Below are positions 55,318 to 64,000 of a DNA stretch of 64,000 nucleotides, piece by piece. Numbering within the stretch: the stretch's first letter is position 1; every line of letters starts with the position of its first letter. Below the pieces are notes generated by a model, which made no database searches, had not been told where the DNA came from, and saw only the letters and a program-made list of their open reading frames with translations. Origin of the DNA: an uncultured Bacteroidota bacterium (GTDB lineage Bacteria > Bacteroidota > Bacteroidia > Flavobacteriales > Flavobacteriaceae); the NCBI GenBank assembly GCA_902526075.1, contig CABZJM010000003.1, positions 1 to 64,000 of the forward strand. The letters are read 5' to 3'. Made by a program: the position numbers and the translations under genes.

Positions 55318-56010
55318 ATGAAGAAAATAGTAACATTGCTAATTTTATTTTGTACAGCAAGTACATTTAGTCAGTCAAATCAGGATCTTTTATCTCACTA
55401 TAAAAAATACTACAAACAGATGCAATCTCAGGCTGACATTCAAGGCGTAATAAATGCACTAACTCATTTAAATGTATTAGAGCCAAGTCAAGCTAGAAAA
55501 GATACTCTTGCAACTCTTTACATGAATGAAGGTAGACATGTTGAGGCGCTAAATACAATAGGTGTTGATAAGAATGATTCAGATTCAGATTTAGCTGTAC
55601 AAGTGAAAGCCTTTTCCCTTAAGGCCATAAATGATATTGAACAAGCAATGGTACATTACGAAGAATTATTTAAAAGAAAACCAAATCCGTTTATTGCCTA
55701 TGAGCTTGCCGAAATGAAGATTAGAACCGGAGATTTAATGGGTGCAACCAGGAATATAACATTTGGAATTGCAAACTCTTCTGGTGATATTGTTAGAAAT
55801 TACTATGAGACCCAGCAACCCTATTCAGTTCCTATGAAAGCTGCTTTCACTTATTTGAAGGGACTTGTAAAAATTAATGAGGATAGAGAAAGTAATATTG
55901 ATGCTGCGATAGCTATTATGAATGAAGCTTTAATTATTGCTCCAAATTTTAATTTGGCCAAGATCAGTATTGATGCTCTAAATGCTCAAAAAACTACTGA
56001 TCAAGACTAA
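55318..56010 (+). CDS. Secreted TPR-like protein
   Basis: A 230-residue protein with a signal peptide (about 1-18) and helix-turn-helix repeats of the tetratricopeptide type, for example PSQARKDTLATLYMNEGRHV and KPNPFIAYELAEMKIRTGDL. No enzyme motif is seen. It follows the second porin by 33 bases, a gap that includes TAGCTTCG, a variant of the -7 element. It may be the last gene of that run or separately transcribed. It overlaps the opposite-strand lipoprotein gene by 17 bases at its 3' end. Confidence 0.75.
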   Translation: MKKIVTLLILFCTASTFSQSNQDLLSHYKKYYKQMQSQADIQGVINALTHLNVLEPSQARKDTLATLYMNEGRHVEALNTIGVDKNDSDSDLAVQVKAFSLKAINDIEQAMVHYEELFKRKPNPFIAYELAEMKIRTGDLMGATRNITFGIANSSGDIVRNYYETQQPYSVPMKAAFTYLKGLVKINEDRESNIDAAIAIMNEALIIAPNFNLAKISIDALNAQKTTDQD

Positions 56011-56491
56011 TTTCTTGTTTTTCTAATAATTTATCAATTTGAAAATTTAGGTTAGAAAAAGAGTTATTAATTTTTTTTACCATTTTTATTTTAATTTCAT
56101 TTTCAATTTCAAAGTTTGAAAGCATTGACTCAAACCTCATAAAATCTGTTTCTATCACGGTTAGCCTTGATTTTATCTCAGGCTTATTTATTTCATCTGG
56201 TATCGAAAATTTTATTCCTTTAAAAAATCTCAGGAGAAACTTTTTATTATCAACTAAAGAGCTAAAGTCGTTTGAATTTAGTTGTTCGATAAATTCATTC
56301 AATTCAAAATAATTTATCCATTTTTCAATCGATGGGTTGTATCTAACATAATAAATAGATTCAAAGTTTATCTCTGAATAATTTATAGTTGTAGAATTTG
56401 GATTATCTTTTTGAACATTAATGCTGGTAATTTCGTCACAACTTGTAAACGAAATGAATAAGAGAAAAATAAACTTAGTTAATCTTTTCAA
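55994..56491 (-). CDS. Hypothetical lipoprotein
   Basis: A 165-residue protein with a lipoprotein signal ending FTSC (Cys19). The rest is rich in Asn, Glu, Ile and Lys and is predicted mostly helical after residue 60 (for example FDFMRFESMLSNFEIENEIKI region, read with care). I do not recognise the family. It overlaps the upstream YwaF-like gene by 17 bases and so is probably co-transcribed with it. Confidence 0.6.
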   Translation of the reverse strand: MKRLTKFIFLLFISFTSCDEITSINVQKDNPNSTTINYSEINFESIYYVRYNPSIEKWINYFELNEFIEQLNSNDFSSLVDNKKFLLRFFKGIKFSIPDEINKPEIKSRLTVIETDFMRFESMLSNFEIENEIKIKMVKKINNSFSNLNFQIDKLLEKQEISLDQ

Positions 56492-57194
56492 AACTTCGAG
56501 GTTTTCCTATCAAAAAGACGACTATTATTAAGACTAAAACAAAAACTTCCCACCAATAAAGGTAGGTAGGCCATTCTCCAATGACTAATGGGTTATCCAC
56601 TGCAGGCGGAACATTAACATACATATAGTTGGAACCAAGAAGGTTATTTAATGGAATTAATATGAACATGAATATATTCAAAACAACCCATGTTTTTATC
56701 CAAGAAAATTTTGTAAGTTTCATACCCATGTGATTTCTTAAATATATTGGAAATGCAATTATCATTGCATGTTTAAAAAAGAATTGAACATAAAAGAAGT
56801 TATAACCACCATAATCGTCTATCAAAGGGGTTAAAATAGCCTGTATTCCTCCAATTATTCCACAATAAAAAAGAAATTCGAAAAGAAACTGTCTTCTATT
56901 TTTTGGAATAAACATTATAAAACAGCAAATTAATCCGCTTATTGAGCAAAGATGTACAGGAAGTTCTTTACTTAATTCCCATTTACCCATTAAGAACAAA
57001 AATGAATGATTTATTATAAAGAAACCAATCATTAAATAGGCCAAAATTTTTGCATAAAGCTCTTTCTTATTTTTTGGTATTTTATTACCTACAGATAAAA
57101 CAGCGAAAATCAATACAATTACACATAAAACGGTTATTACCCAGCTTGTCGACATAAAGTCTAGTGTGTATTTATTGATATCGGAGTTTATCAT
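56475..57194 (-). CDS. TIGR02206/YwaF family integral membrane protein
   Basis: A 239-residue membrane protein with seven or so hydrophobic helices. The segment WELSKELPVHLCSISGLI (Pro-His before a small-residue helix) and the C-terminal NPLVIGEWPTYLYWWEV are the family's conserved elements. Members, including Bacillus YwaF, have no assigned function that I know. It starts 49 bases from the terminator of tRNA-Phe. Confidence 0.75.
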   Translation of the reverse strand: MINSDINKYTLDFMSTSWVITVLCVIVLIFAVLSVGNKIPKNKKELYAKILAYLMIGFFIINHSFLFLMGKWELSKELPVHLCSISGLICCFIMFIPKNRRQFLFEFLFYCGIIGGIQAILTPLIDDYGGYNFFYVQFFFKHAMIIAFPIYLRNHMGMKLTKFSWIKTWVVLNIFMFILIPLNNLLGSNYMYVNVPPAVDNPLVIGEWPTYLYWWEVFVLVLIIVVFLIGKPRSFEKIN

Positions 57195-57245
57195 TTATTG
57201 AATTATAAGTAGAGTAGTAAATATAGTAAATTTATAAAACCGAAT

Positions 57246-57280
57246 TAAAAACAAAAGCCCTCATCAAAATGAGGGCTTTA
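57246..57280 (-). terminator. Terminator of tRNA-Phe
   Basis: AAAGCCCTCAT and ATGAGGGCTTT form an 11-bp stem with a 4-base loop (57254-57279), followed on the minus strand by TTGTTTTT. It lies 4 bases beyond the tRNA 3' end. Confidence 0.9.
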
Positions 57281-57282
57281 GG

Positions 57283-57355
<73 letters not shown>

Positions 57356-57367
57356 TCTTGAGCGCAT

Positions 57368-57398
57368 TAAAGATAGATTCAATTTTGTTATTCCCAAA
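57368..57398 (-). promoter_or_regulatory. Promoter of tRNA-Phe with both -33 and -7 elements
   Basis: On the minus strand TTTTG ends at 57395, then 19 bases, then TATCTTTA at 57375-57368, one base from TAnnTTTG. The predicted start is a few bases before the tRNA. Both elements at the right spacing make this the best-supported promoter in the window. Confidence 0.6.
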
Positions 57399-57421
57399 AT
57401 TATTTTATAAAAATGCTTTTG

Positions 57422-57429
57422 TAAATTTG
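57422..57429 (+). promoter_or_regulatory. -7 element of coaX
   Basis: TAAATTTG matches TAnnTTTG exactly, 17 bases before the ATG of coaX. No -33 TTG lies at the right distance. Confidence 0.4.
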
Positions 57430-57446
57430 AGGTGTTACAAGATTAC

Positions 57447-58172
57447 ATGAACTTAGTAGTTGACATTGGTAATAATTTCTTTAAACTTGGAATTTTTGAA
57501 AATTCTAATTTGGTATTTAGCTTTTTTGATAAAAATGATAAAATTGATATAGAAATTGAGAAAATTATTTGTAAATACAGCAAAATAACCAATGCTCTGA
57601 TCTCAAATGTTTCTTCTGTAAAAATTAATGATTTACTCAATAGATTGAATATTAAAATTTACAAGTTAGATTCAACTTTTATTTTTCCTTTTGAGTTAAA
57701 TTATAAGACCCCTGAATCCCTAGGTAATGATAGACTAGCTTTAGCTGCTGCCGCTACAATTTTATTTCCAAACTCTAATAATTTAGTCATAGATGCAGGA
57801 ACATGTATTACAATTGATTTTATCGATAATAAAAATCATTTTTTGGGTGGTTCAATTTCTCCCGGAGTCAAAATGAGATATGATTCACTTAATCATTATA
57901 CTGCAAATCTTCCTCTGCTAAAAAATGAAAACAATTTTAATTATCCAGGAGATTCGACCAATGCCTCAATACATGCTGGTATTATTGGTGGTGTTTCCAA
58001 TGAGATAAATGGATTTATTAAACAAATAAATTCAAGAAATGACAAGGTGAATGTAATATTAACAGGGGGAGATGCTAAAATTTTGTCAAAAACATTAAAA
58101 ATTACCATATTTGCGAATCAAAATTTTATCTTAGAAGGCCTCAATAGCATTCTAAACCTAAATAAAAATTAA
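57447..58172 (+). CDS. coaX: Type III pantothenate kinase
   Basis: A 241-residue enzyme starting at ATG 57447, catalysing the first step of coenzyme A synthesis. The ASKHA-fold motifs are LVVDIGNNFFKLGIF (phosphate 1), the ESLGNDRLALAAAA segment and the LVIDAGTCITIDF loop. The GGSISPGVKMR and NVILTGGDA segments complete the set. Length is normal for the type III enzyme. It heads a run of cell-envelope genes; the next start follows with no gap. Confidence 0.95.
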   Translation: MNLVVDIGNNFFKLGIFENSNLVFSFFDKNDKIDIEIEKIICKYSKITNALISNVSSVKINDLLNRLNIKIYKLDSTFIFPFELNYKTPESLGNDRLALAAAATILFPNSNNLVIDAGTCITIDFIDNKNHFLGGSISPGVKMRYDSLNHYTANLPLLKNENNFNYPGDSTNASIHAGIIGGVSNEINGFIKQINSRNDKVNVILTGGDAKILSKTLKITIFANQNFILEGLNSILNLNKN

Positions 58173-59483
58173 TTGAATAAGACATTTTCTATACTATTTT
58201 CACTTGTCTTTGCGTGTTTAACGGTTAAATCACAAAATAACACCTCATCACCCTATTCCTTTTATGGAATCGGTTCTCTTGATTTTAAGGGTACATCTGA
58301 AAGTAGAGCAATGGGAGGTGTTAGCGTATATAATGATAGTATTCACATGAATTTCAGAAACCCTGCTTCATATACTGGAAAAAATATGTTTTCATTTAAT
58401 AATGAGGGAAGACTTGTAAAATTTACTGTTGGATTAGGACATTCAGAAACCGACCTTAAAACTTCGACAAATAGTTCTGAAACAACTAATACTAGTTTTG
58501 AATATCTAGGCATAAATATTCCAATGGGTAAATTTGGGTTTGGTTTTGGATTAATTCCTTTTTCATCCGTTGGTTATAAATTACAATCGTCAAACGTAGA
58601 TAACCAACTTCAGTACAAATACTCTGGAAATGGAGGTCTAAACAAAGCTTTTTTGGGATTTGCATACCAGCTTTCTGACAACCTAGCTATTGGTTTTGAT
58701 GCAAAATATAATTTTGGTAATATTCAAAATTCAGCACTTGAATATTTATATGATGATGAATCTTTGCCTCTTGATTACCAAGCAAGAGAACAAAATAGGT
58801 CTGATCTAAGTGGAGTTAATTTCAATTTTGGCATAACATTTAAAAGAGGCTTTAATGAAAATCTTGAATTACATGCTTCACTTACACATTCACCTGATTA
58901 TAACTTAAGCTCAAGGAATAGTAGAACATTTGCTTCGGTTGTGATAAATCCTAATACACAGATTGAGTTCCCTGTTAATGAAATAAATGTTGATCTAGAC
59001 TCTTTGGAGCTAGACAAGACCGATTTATCAATGCCGTCGGTAACAAGTTTTGGAATTGGAATTAGTAAGTCAAAAAAATGGTTTGTTGGAGCTGAATTCA
59101 CCTCTATTACTAGTAGTGTTTTTTCAAATGATTTAATTAGCATTGAAAACAGTGAATATGAAGACTCATCAAAAATATCTTTTGGTGGATTTTACATTCC
59201 TGATTATGCATCATTTAGTAAATTTTGGAACAGAGTTGTTTACAGGGCTGGATTTTATTCTGAAAAAACTGGGTTGGTCATCAACAATGAATCCATAAAT
59301 GAATTTGGCATATCATTTGGACTAGGTATTCCAGCTGGTGGTTTATTTTCGAATGTTAATACAACTGTTGAATTTGGTAAAAGAGGAACCACAAATGAAG
59401 ATTTAGTTGAAGAAAATTTTGTTAATTTTCAGTTAAGTTTATCTCTTAATGACAGGTGGTTTGTAAAGAGAAAATATAATTAA
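58173..59483 (+). CDS. Outer-membrane beta-barrel protein, coaX-linked
   Basis: A 436-residue protein with a signal peptide (about 1-20, ending VKSQ) and a start at TTG directly after the coaX stop. Alternating aromatic/glycine strands, the N-terminal SSPYSFYGIGSLDFKGT and the GSLAMGG-like ESRAMGGVSVYND segment resemble FadL/OmpP1-like proteins found in this gene order across flavobacteria. The C-terminus ends in a charged RWFVKRKYN rather than a terminal Phe. No defined function is known to me. Confidence 0.75.
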   Translation: MNKTFSILFSLVFACLTVKSQNNTSSPYSFYGIGSLDFKGTSESRAMGGVSVYNDSIHMNFRNPASYTGKNMFSFNNEGRLVKFTVGLGHSETDLKTSTNSSETTNTSFEYLGINIPMGKFGFGFGLIPFSSVGYKLQSSNVDNQLQYKYSGNGGLNKAFLGFAYQLSDNLAIGFDAKYNFGNIQNSALEYLYDDESLPLDYQAREQNRSDLSGVNFNFGITFKRGFNENLELHASLTHSPDYNLSSRNSRTFASVVINPNTQIEFPVNEINVDLDSLELDKTDLSMPSVTSFGIGISKSKKWFVGAEFTSITSSVFSNDLISIENSEYEDSSKISFGGFYIPDYASFSKFWNRVVYRAGFYSEKTGLVINNESINEFGISFGLGIPAGGLFSNVNTTVEFGKRGTTNEDLVEENFVNFQLSLSLNDRWFVKRKYN

Positions 59484-59485
59484 TT

Positions 59486-60862
59486 ATGAAAAAATTTTTA
59501 GTGTTTTTATTATTGTTGCTGATATCGGCTAATGCATTTTCACAAGCCAATGAAAAAGATATTAATGCTTTATCAATTTTCAGTGAATATGTTAAAGCTA
59601 AAAATTATGATGCTGCATTTGAACCCTGGATGGAGCTTAGGTTAAGAAGTCCAAAGTTTAATAGCGCAATTTATGTTTACGGTGAGAGGATATTAAAACA
59701 TAAAATCAAAAATACAACCTCTGAGGAAAAAGTAAATTATTTAAATGACCTATTGAAATTGTGGGAAGAGAAAAGAGAACATTTTCCTAACAAGACCCCT
59801 CTTGGCGATATTTTAGCTAAATCTGCACAATTACAATATGACAATAAAAACTACTTTGGTCTTAGTGACTTTGAAATTTATTCAAATTTTGATAGAGCTT
59901 ACAACGAAGACTTAAGTTCATTTAACAATCCTAAAAATTTATATACCTATTTTAAGCTAATTGTTAAGCTCTATGATGAAAATCTAAAAAGTGCTGAGGA
60001 TTTGTTTACTAAATATGATGAGATTTCTGAAAAAGTTGAAAAAGAAATTAAGAATTATACCAACAAGGTTAATAAATATGTTGGTAAATCTGATGAAGAA
60101 GTTTCTATTTCAGCAAAAGACCAGAGACGTATCAAATCATATAATAGTTTTTTAAAGGCATATGACCAGATATCCAAGGGAATGGAAAAAGATTTAGGCG
60201 ATAGAGGTAATTGTGAAAATTTAATACCACTATATGAAAATAATTTTGATGCTAATCAGAGAGATGGTAAATGGTTAAGTAGGGCTATGAATAGATTGTA
60301 TGGTAAGCAGTGTGATGAATCTGAACTATTTGTCAAAATTGTTCAGAAAAAAAATGAATTAGAACCGAATGCATCAACAGCCTATTATTTAGGGACTATT
60401 AAAGATAAACAAGGAAACTCATCAGAAGCATTAGTATTCTACAATCAAGCAATCGAATTGGAAACTGACTCATATGAAAAAGCTAAAATATTATTTAGAA
60501 TAGCTACTAACTTTCGAAAGAATGGACTTTACACGAGGGCAAGATCACATTACATGCAAGCTTTAGGATTTAATCCATCAATGGGAAGGTCATATTTAGC
60601 AATTGCTCAGATGTATGCATCTAGTGCAAAAAATTGTGGTGCAGACAACTTTAGTCAAAGAGCAGTTTATTGGCTTGCATCTAAGGAAGCGATGAAGGCA
60701 TCTAGAGTTGATGGAACTTTAAAAAGTGCTGCTCTCAAGAGTTTCAGAAATTACGAAGCAAAAGCACCTCAAAAATCTGAAATCTTTTCATCAGGCAGAG
60801 AGGGTGAAGTAATAGAAATTTCTTGTTGGATTGGTAGATCTGTAAAAGTACCTAATCTTTAA
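59486..60862 (+). CDS. Tetratricopeptide-repeat protein, secreted
   Basis: A 458-residue protein with a signal peptide (about 1-19). The N-terminal region has a helical, lysine-rich section (about 150-230) and the C-terminal third has recognisable TPR helices: ASTAYYLGTIKDKQGNSSEA, then YTRARSHYMQALGFNP and a final AIAQMYASSAKNCG. It is located between the outer-membrane protein and lptC, in a gene order kept in flavobacteria, so a role in envelope assembly is likely but not proven. Confidence 0.8.
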   Translation: MKKFLVFLLLLLISANAFSQANEKDINALSIFSEYVKAKNYDAAFEPWMELRLRSPKFNSAIYVYGERILKHKIKNTTSEEKVNYLNDLLKLWEEKREHFPNKTPLGDILAKSAQLQYDNKNYFGLSDFEIYSNFDRAYNEDLSSFNNPKNLYTYFKLIVKLYDENLKSAEDLFTKYDEISEKVEKEIKNYTNKVNKYVGKSDEEVSISAKDQRRIKSYNSFLKAYDQISKGMEKDLGDRGNCENLIPLYENNFDANQRDGKWLSRAMNRLYGKQCDESELFVKIVQKKNELEPNASTAYYLGTIKDKQGNSSEALVFYNQAIELETDSYEKAKILFRIATNFRKNGLYTRARSHYMQALGFNPSMGRSYLAIAQMYASSAKNCGADNFSQRAVYWLASKEAMKASRVDGTLKSAALKSFRNYEAKAPQKSEIFSSGREGEVIEISCWIGRSVKVPNL

Positions 60863-60865
60863 TTC

Positions 60866-61390
60866 TTGAAATATTTAATTTCAATTTTTCTTGTATTAAT
60901 TTTTTCCTGCAATGGAGAAAAGGATCTAACATCTTTTTTAAGGGCTGCAGACATACCAATTTCCTCAGCTTTGGAAATAAATACAGTTCATACTGACTCA
61001 GGAATAGTTAGTAGTATCTTAAATAGTCCCAAGATGTTAAATTTTAGTAATGCCAATTTTCCATATTTTGAATTTCCAGCTAAGATTGAGGTAATTTTAT
61101 TTGATGAGAATAATAATCAAACTAAAATTATTGCAGATTATGCAATTTCTTACTCAAATAGTGATTTGATAGATTTAAGAGGAAATGTTATCGTATCAAC
61201 TCATCTTATGGATACATTAATTTCGGATCAACTATACTATGATAGAGGTGAAGAATGGTTATTTACAAATTTTGACTTTAGATATGTTTCATCAGATAAA
61301 GATATTTACGGCAAAGGTTTTGATTCGGACAAGTCTTTTGACAAAATAAAGTTTTTAAAGGTTAATGGGTTTGTATCCATTGAAGATTAA
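60866..61390 (+). CDS. lptC: LptC-like LPS export lipoprotein
   Basis: A 174-residue protein with a start at TTG 60866 and a lipoprotein-like signal ending IFSC (Cys16). The OstA/LptC beta-jellyroll follows: MLNFSNANFPYFEFPAKIEV, IIADYAISYSNSDLIDLRGNV and LISDQLYYDRGEEWLFTNFDF, a pattern matching LptC, which bridges LPS from the inner-membrane LptBFG to LptA. E. coli LptC uses a transmembrane anchor; a lipid anchor would be a Bacteroidetes variation. It lies 3 bases after the TPR gene. Confidence 0.8.
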   Translation: MKYLISIFLVLIFSCNGEKDLTSFLRAADIPISSALEINTVHTDSGIVSSILNSPKMLNFSNANFPYFEFPAKIEVILFDENNNQTKIIADYAISYSNSDLIDLRGNVIVSTHLMDTLISDQLYYDRGEEWLFTNFDFRYVSSDKDIYGKGFDSDKSFDKIKFLKVNGFVSIED

Positions 61391-61473
61391 TTTTGACTAA
61401 CATTTAGATTTAATTATAAATCTATTCTATAATCCAATCAAAAATTATTTTTTTTAATTGACAATAAAATACT

Positions 61474-61481
61474 ACTTTTGG
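61474..61481 (+). promoter_or_regulatory. -7 element of the PpiD-like gene
   Basis: TACTTTTG matches TAnnTTTG exactly, 22 bases before the ATG. The TTG at 61459-61461 is too close to serve as a -33 element. Confidence 0.4.
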
Positions 61482-61503
61482 CCACTACTTTTATTTAAAA
61501 CAT

Positions 61504-63666
61504 ATGGCGGTTTTAGGAAAAATTAGAGCTCTTGGCCCTGTAGCCTTAATAAGTGTTATTGGATTAGCTCTATTTGCATTTGTATTTTCTACAGGTACTG
61601 GTACCGTTACTGATGTTTTCAAAGGGGATGAATTTAATCAGAGTCGTGTGGCAGTTGTCAACGGAATTGAGATGGATCGGGCCGATTTTATGCAAAAGGT
61701 TGATAATCTTGAAAAGCAGAATAGGGGTTCTAGTTCATCAATTCAGGCTATGAATTCAGTATGGAATTCGGAGCTAAAAAAACTTGTTTTACAATCTGAA
61801 TTTCAGAAAATTGGTATTCAAATTGAGAGGGAAATGATGAGAGATTTTTTAAGGACTAATCTACTAGCTTTTGAGGACTTTCAAGATATTAATGGCGAAT
61901 TTGATGAATCGAAGTTAAATCAATTCATTTCTAATCTCAAAGAGATATCCCCTGAGACAATGGAATTACAAGGTTCCTTAGTAAATTACGAGTCATGGAA
62001 TAACTTTGAAGAAAATATTGGAGCAATCGGATTAGAGGAGATGTACTATAGATTGGTTGATGTGGGGATTAATACTGCATTATTTGAAGGCGAAGAAGAT
62101 TATTTTAATTCAAATGATGTTGTGGACTTTAAATATGTAAAAATTCCATTTACAAAAGTTTCAGATAATGACATTAAAGTATCAAAATCTGAGGTAACAG
62201 ACTATATTAACCAAAACGAAAATAATTATTCTTCCGACCCTTCTAGAGATTTAATCTTTGTCAGGTTTGAAGAAAACCCATCGGGGTTAGATAAATCTGA
62301 AGCCAAGTCAAGTCTCAATACACTTTTAGAGGATAGAGAAGAGTATGATCCAAATTCCCAAAAAAATATTACCTATAGAGGTTTTAAAAATACAAATAAT
62401 AATGAGGAATTTTTAAATATTAATTCTGCTATCAAATTTTTTGATTCATATGTATTTAAATCATCTTTATCGCCCTCCCTTGCCGAAAATATCTATAACC
62501 TCAATAAAGGGGAGGTTTATGGTCCCTACAACGAAAATGGATTTGTAAAAGTAACTAAGTTAATTGATTCAAAATTTATATCGGACTCTGCCAAGGTAAG
62601 ACACATATTAATTCCTTACACGGGATCTTTTAGAAGCGGTCCTGCTGTAACTAAATCAAAAGATAATGCAAAAAAGACAGCTGATAGTATTTCTAGGGTT
62701 TTAAAATCAAATAGGGGTAAATTTAATTCTTTACTTAGCTTCTCTTCAGATCAGGTAAGTAATGAAAATGATGGAATTATTGAATTTGCTTATATTGATG
62801 GATTTGCACCTGAATTTAGGGATTTCTCCTTTCAAAAAAGAGTTGGATCCATTGATGTAGTGGAGACTGACTTTGGATTTCATGTAATTGAAATTCTATC
62901 TCAGGGTAAAAAGCAAAAGGCAGTCAAGTTGGGAAATCTTGCGATCAAAGTCGAACCTTCAGAAAGAACAAGAGACAGCGTATATAATATTACCTCAAAA
63001 TTTGAAATTGCTGTGAACGAAGAAAATTTTAGAGAATATTCTAAAGAAAATAATATTAAAATTAACCCAGTCAATAATATCGGTGAGTTGGATGAGAATA
63101 TACCAATTTTAGGTCAACAAAGAAATATCGTAAGGTGGGTATATGATGAAAATACTGACAAAGGAGATATAAAAAAATTCAGTCTACAAAAAGGAGGTTA
63201 TGTAATTGCTATGTTAACCTCCATAAATGACAATGGAATGATGTCTTATGAGAAATCATCAATTACGGCTTTGCCTAAAGTGAAAAATCAAAAGAAAGCA
63301 CAAAAAATCATTCAAAGTATAAAGTCATCAAAACTTGATGAAATCGCAACTCAGAATAACGTTGAAGTTCAAACTGCATTATCTGTTAATATTAATAATC
63401 CTGTTATTTCTGGAGTGGGAAATGAACCAGCTGTTGTGGGATATGCTATGGGTATAAATAAGGACATTACATCGGCAGCAATTATCGGAAACAGTGGAGT
63501 ATTTTATATATATGTAACTGACAGAAGAAAAGCATCCTCTTTGGCTAATTACCAGAACATGATTAATATCATAAGTTCTAACAGATCAAGTAATGTTAGA
63601 AATAGAGCTTTCAATGCATTAAAAGAGAAAGCTGAAATTGAAGACTTTAGGGGAACTTTTTACTAA
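61504..63666 (+). CDS. ppiD: PpiD/SurA-like peptidyl-prolyl isomerase chaperone
   Basis: A 720-residue protein anchored by one N-terminal transmembrane helix (about 12-31, in VALISVIGLALFAFVF), with the rest in the periplasm. The SurA_N-like chaperone segment follows (VAVVNGIEMDRADFMQKVD), and a parvulin domain occupies about 360-475 (AKVRHILIPYTG, ending DFGFHVIEILSQG). A long C-terminal region resembles the second PpiD chaperone part. It should assist folding of outer-membrane proteins, fitting its position after lptC and two envelope genes. Stop shared as CTAA with the convergent gene. Confidence 0.88.
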   Translation: MAVLGKIRALGPVALISVIGLALFAFVFSTGTGTVTDVFKGDEFNQSRVAVVNGIEMDRADFMQKVDNLEKQNRGSSSSIQAMNSVWNSELKKLVLQSEFQKIGIQIEREMMRDFLRTNLLAFEDFQDINGEFDESKLNQFISNLKEISPETMELQGSLVNYESWNNFEENIGAIGLEEMYYRLVDVGINTALFEGEEDYFNSNDVVDFKYVKIPFTKVSDNDIKVSKSEVTDYINQNENNYSSDPSRDLIFVRFEENPSGLDKSEAKSSLNTLLEDREEYDPNSQKNITYRGFKNTNNNEEFLNINSAIKFFDSYVFKSSLSPSLAENIYNLNKGEVYGPYNENGFVKVTKLIDSKFISDSAKVRHILIPYTGSFRSGPAVTKSKDNAKKTADSISRVLKSNRGKFNSLLSFSSDQVSNENDGIIEFAYIDGFAPEFRDFSFQKRVGSIDVVETDFGFHVIEILSQGKKQKAVKLGNLAIKVEPSERTRDSVYNITSKFEIAVNEENFREYSKENNIKINPVNNIGELDENIPILGQQRNIVRWVYDENTDKGDIKKFSLQKGGYVIAMLTSINDNGMMSYEKSSITALPKVKNQKKAQKIIQSIKSSKLDEIATQNNVEVQTALSVNINNPVISGVGNEPAVVGYAMGINKDITSAAIIGNSGVFYIYVTDRRKASSLANYQNMINIISSNRSSNVRNRAFNALKEKAEIEDFRGTFY

Positions 63667-64000
63667 CCTAAATATACCATTTCTTTTAGGGGAATTATTG
63701 TATTTAATCCTCTATTCCTAAAATAAGTTAGGTCCTTATTTTTAGTTGTTACCAAAATAAAATCACCGCCCCAAGACCCAAGACTTTTAATTTTACCGTC
63801 TTTATATCCCATAAAAGTTGACTTTTGGATGGGATTTACTGAGATAGCTTTAGAAATTATAGATTCGTGCTCTTGCATAAGTTCTTCAAAGTAAATCAAA
63901 TCATTACACTTCAAAAATTCATTACAAATTCTATTTATTTTTTTTATTGACTCAACTTTATTGAATTGACTTTTTGAATAATTTTCAATTGAAGTTTGTG
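63663..64000 (-). CDS. GHMP kinase family protein (GYDIA-type), C-terminal part
   Basis: The last 111 or so codons of a gene whose start lies beyond the window; the frame is open to base 64000. The residues SLGSWGGDFILVTTKNKDLTYF and the preceding ISVNPIQKSTF match the C-terminal GHMP motif 3 region of the flavobacterial GYDIA kinases. These are considered mevalonate-pathway kinases by context in related genomes. It is the third GHMP-superfamily gene in the window, after those at 25064 and 26159, so it may supply a phosphomevalonate kinase step. Confidence 0.65.
   Translation of the reverse strand, partial: QTSIENYSKSQFNKVESIKKINRICNEFLKCNDLIYFEELMQEHESIISKAISVNPIQKSTFMGYKDGKIKSLGSWGGDFILVTTKNKDLTYFRNRGLNTIIPLKEMVYLG

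Overview
The window is a gene-dense, AT-rich (roughly 30% GC by eye) chromosomal segment from a member of the Bacteroidetes, most likely a streamlined marine Flavobacteriia. The evidence is a SusC/SusD pair, many short lipoproteins, TAnnTTTG promoter elements in place of the usual -10 box, a mevalonate-pathway gene pair, flavobacterial gene orders (ruvC-hemW, ribF-serS-ksgA-mgtE, coaX-porin-TPR-lptC-PpiD), frequent TTG starts and very short intergenic gaps. No rRNA, insertion sequence, prophage or CRISPR array was seen. No gene-free stretch exceeds 300 bases; the longest, 1840-2096, holds a candidate small RNA and terminator.

Region 1 (1-1839): a DUF5777-like protein (partial), a YceI-like protein and an SDR reductase. 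Region 2 (2097-12607): a polysaccharide utilisation locus of SusC, SusD, a PKD/glycan-binding lipoprotein with a duplicated module, a second surface lipoprotein, a GH16 lipoprotein and a GH3 enzyme. This looks like a laminarin (beta-1,3-glucan) system in which GH16 cuts outside the cell, the SusCD complex imports oligomers and GH3 trims them. No regulator is encoded next to it. Region 3 (12630-15337): a DUF456 membrane protein, a lipoprotein, ruvC and hemW; hemW appears to start at ATA, interlocked with the ruvC stop.

Region 4 (15390-24856) is the most interesting part. A tight operon encodes all four steps of trans-4-hydroxy-L-proline catabolism to 2-oxoglutarate, plus a DUF885 metallopeptidase lipoprotein. 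Convergent to it, with interlocked stop codons, is a 998-residue three-domain protein: a hydroxylysine-kinase-like APH domain, an M23 peptidase domain and an AGXT2L-type phospho-lyase domain. Together they suggest a unit for using both hydroxylated amino acids of collagen-like protein.

Region 5 (24964-35735): tRNA-Leu(UAG), mvaD, a mevalonate-kinase-like gene, a UbiA prenyltransferase, tRNA-Leu(CAA), then prs, rplY, pth, ribF, serS, ksgA, mgtE, an ArsC-like phosphatase and a GNAT enzyme. Region 6 (35802-41918): mfd, an LD-carboxypeptidase and metG lacking the usual C-terminal tRNA-binding domain. Region 7 (41915-47668): an acyl-CoA ligase, a small secreted protein, an isovaleryl-CoA-dehydrogenase-like enzyme, a methylcrotonyl-CoA-carboxylase-beta-like protein and a methylglutaconyl-CoA-hydratase-like protein, consistent with leucine/isovalerate breakdown.

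Region 8 (47665-57355): a DASS transporter, an esterase lipoprotein, then a plus-strand run of lamin-tail lipoprotein, porin, M14 carboxypeptidase, second porin and TPR protein, followed by two minus-strand proteins and tRNA-Phe. Region 9 (57447-64000): coaX, an outer-membrane protein, a TPR protein, lptC, a PpiD-like chaperone and the 3' end of a GHMP kinase gene. Six convergent gene pairs share their stop codons in a 4-base YTAA, which is a notable architectural trait of this genome.
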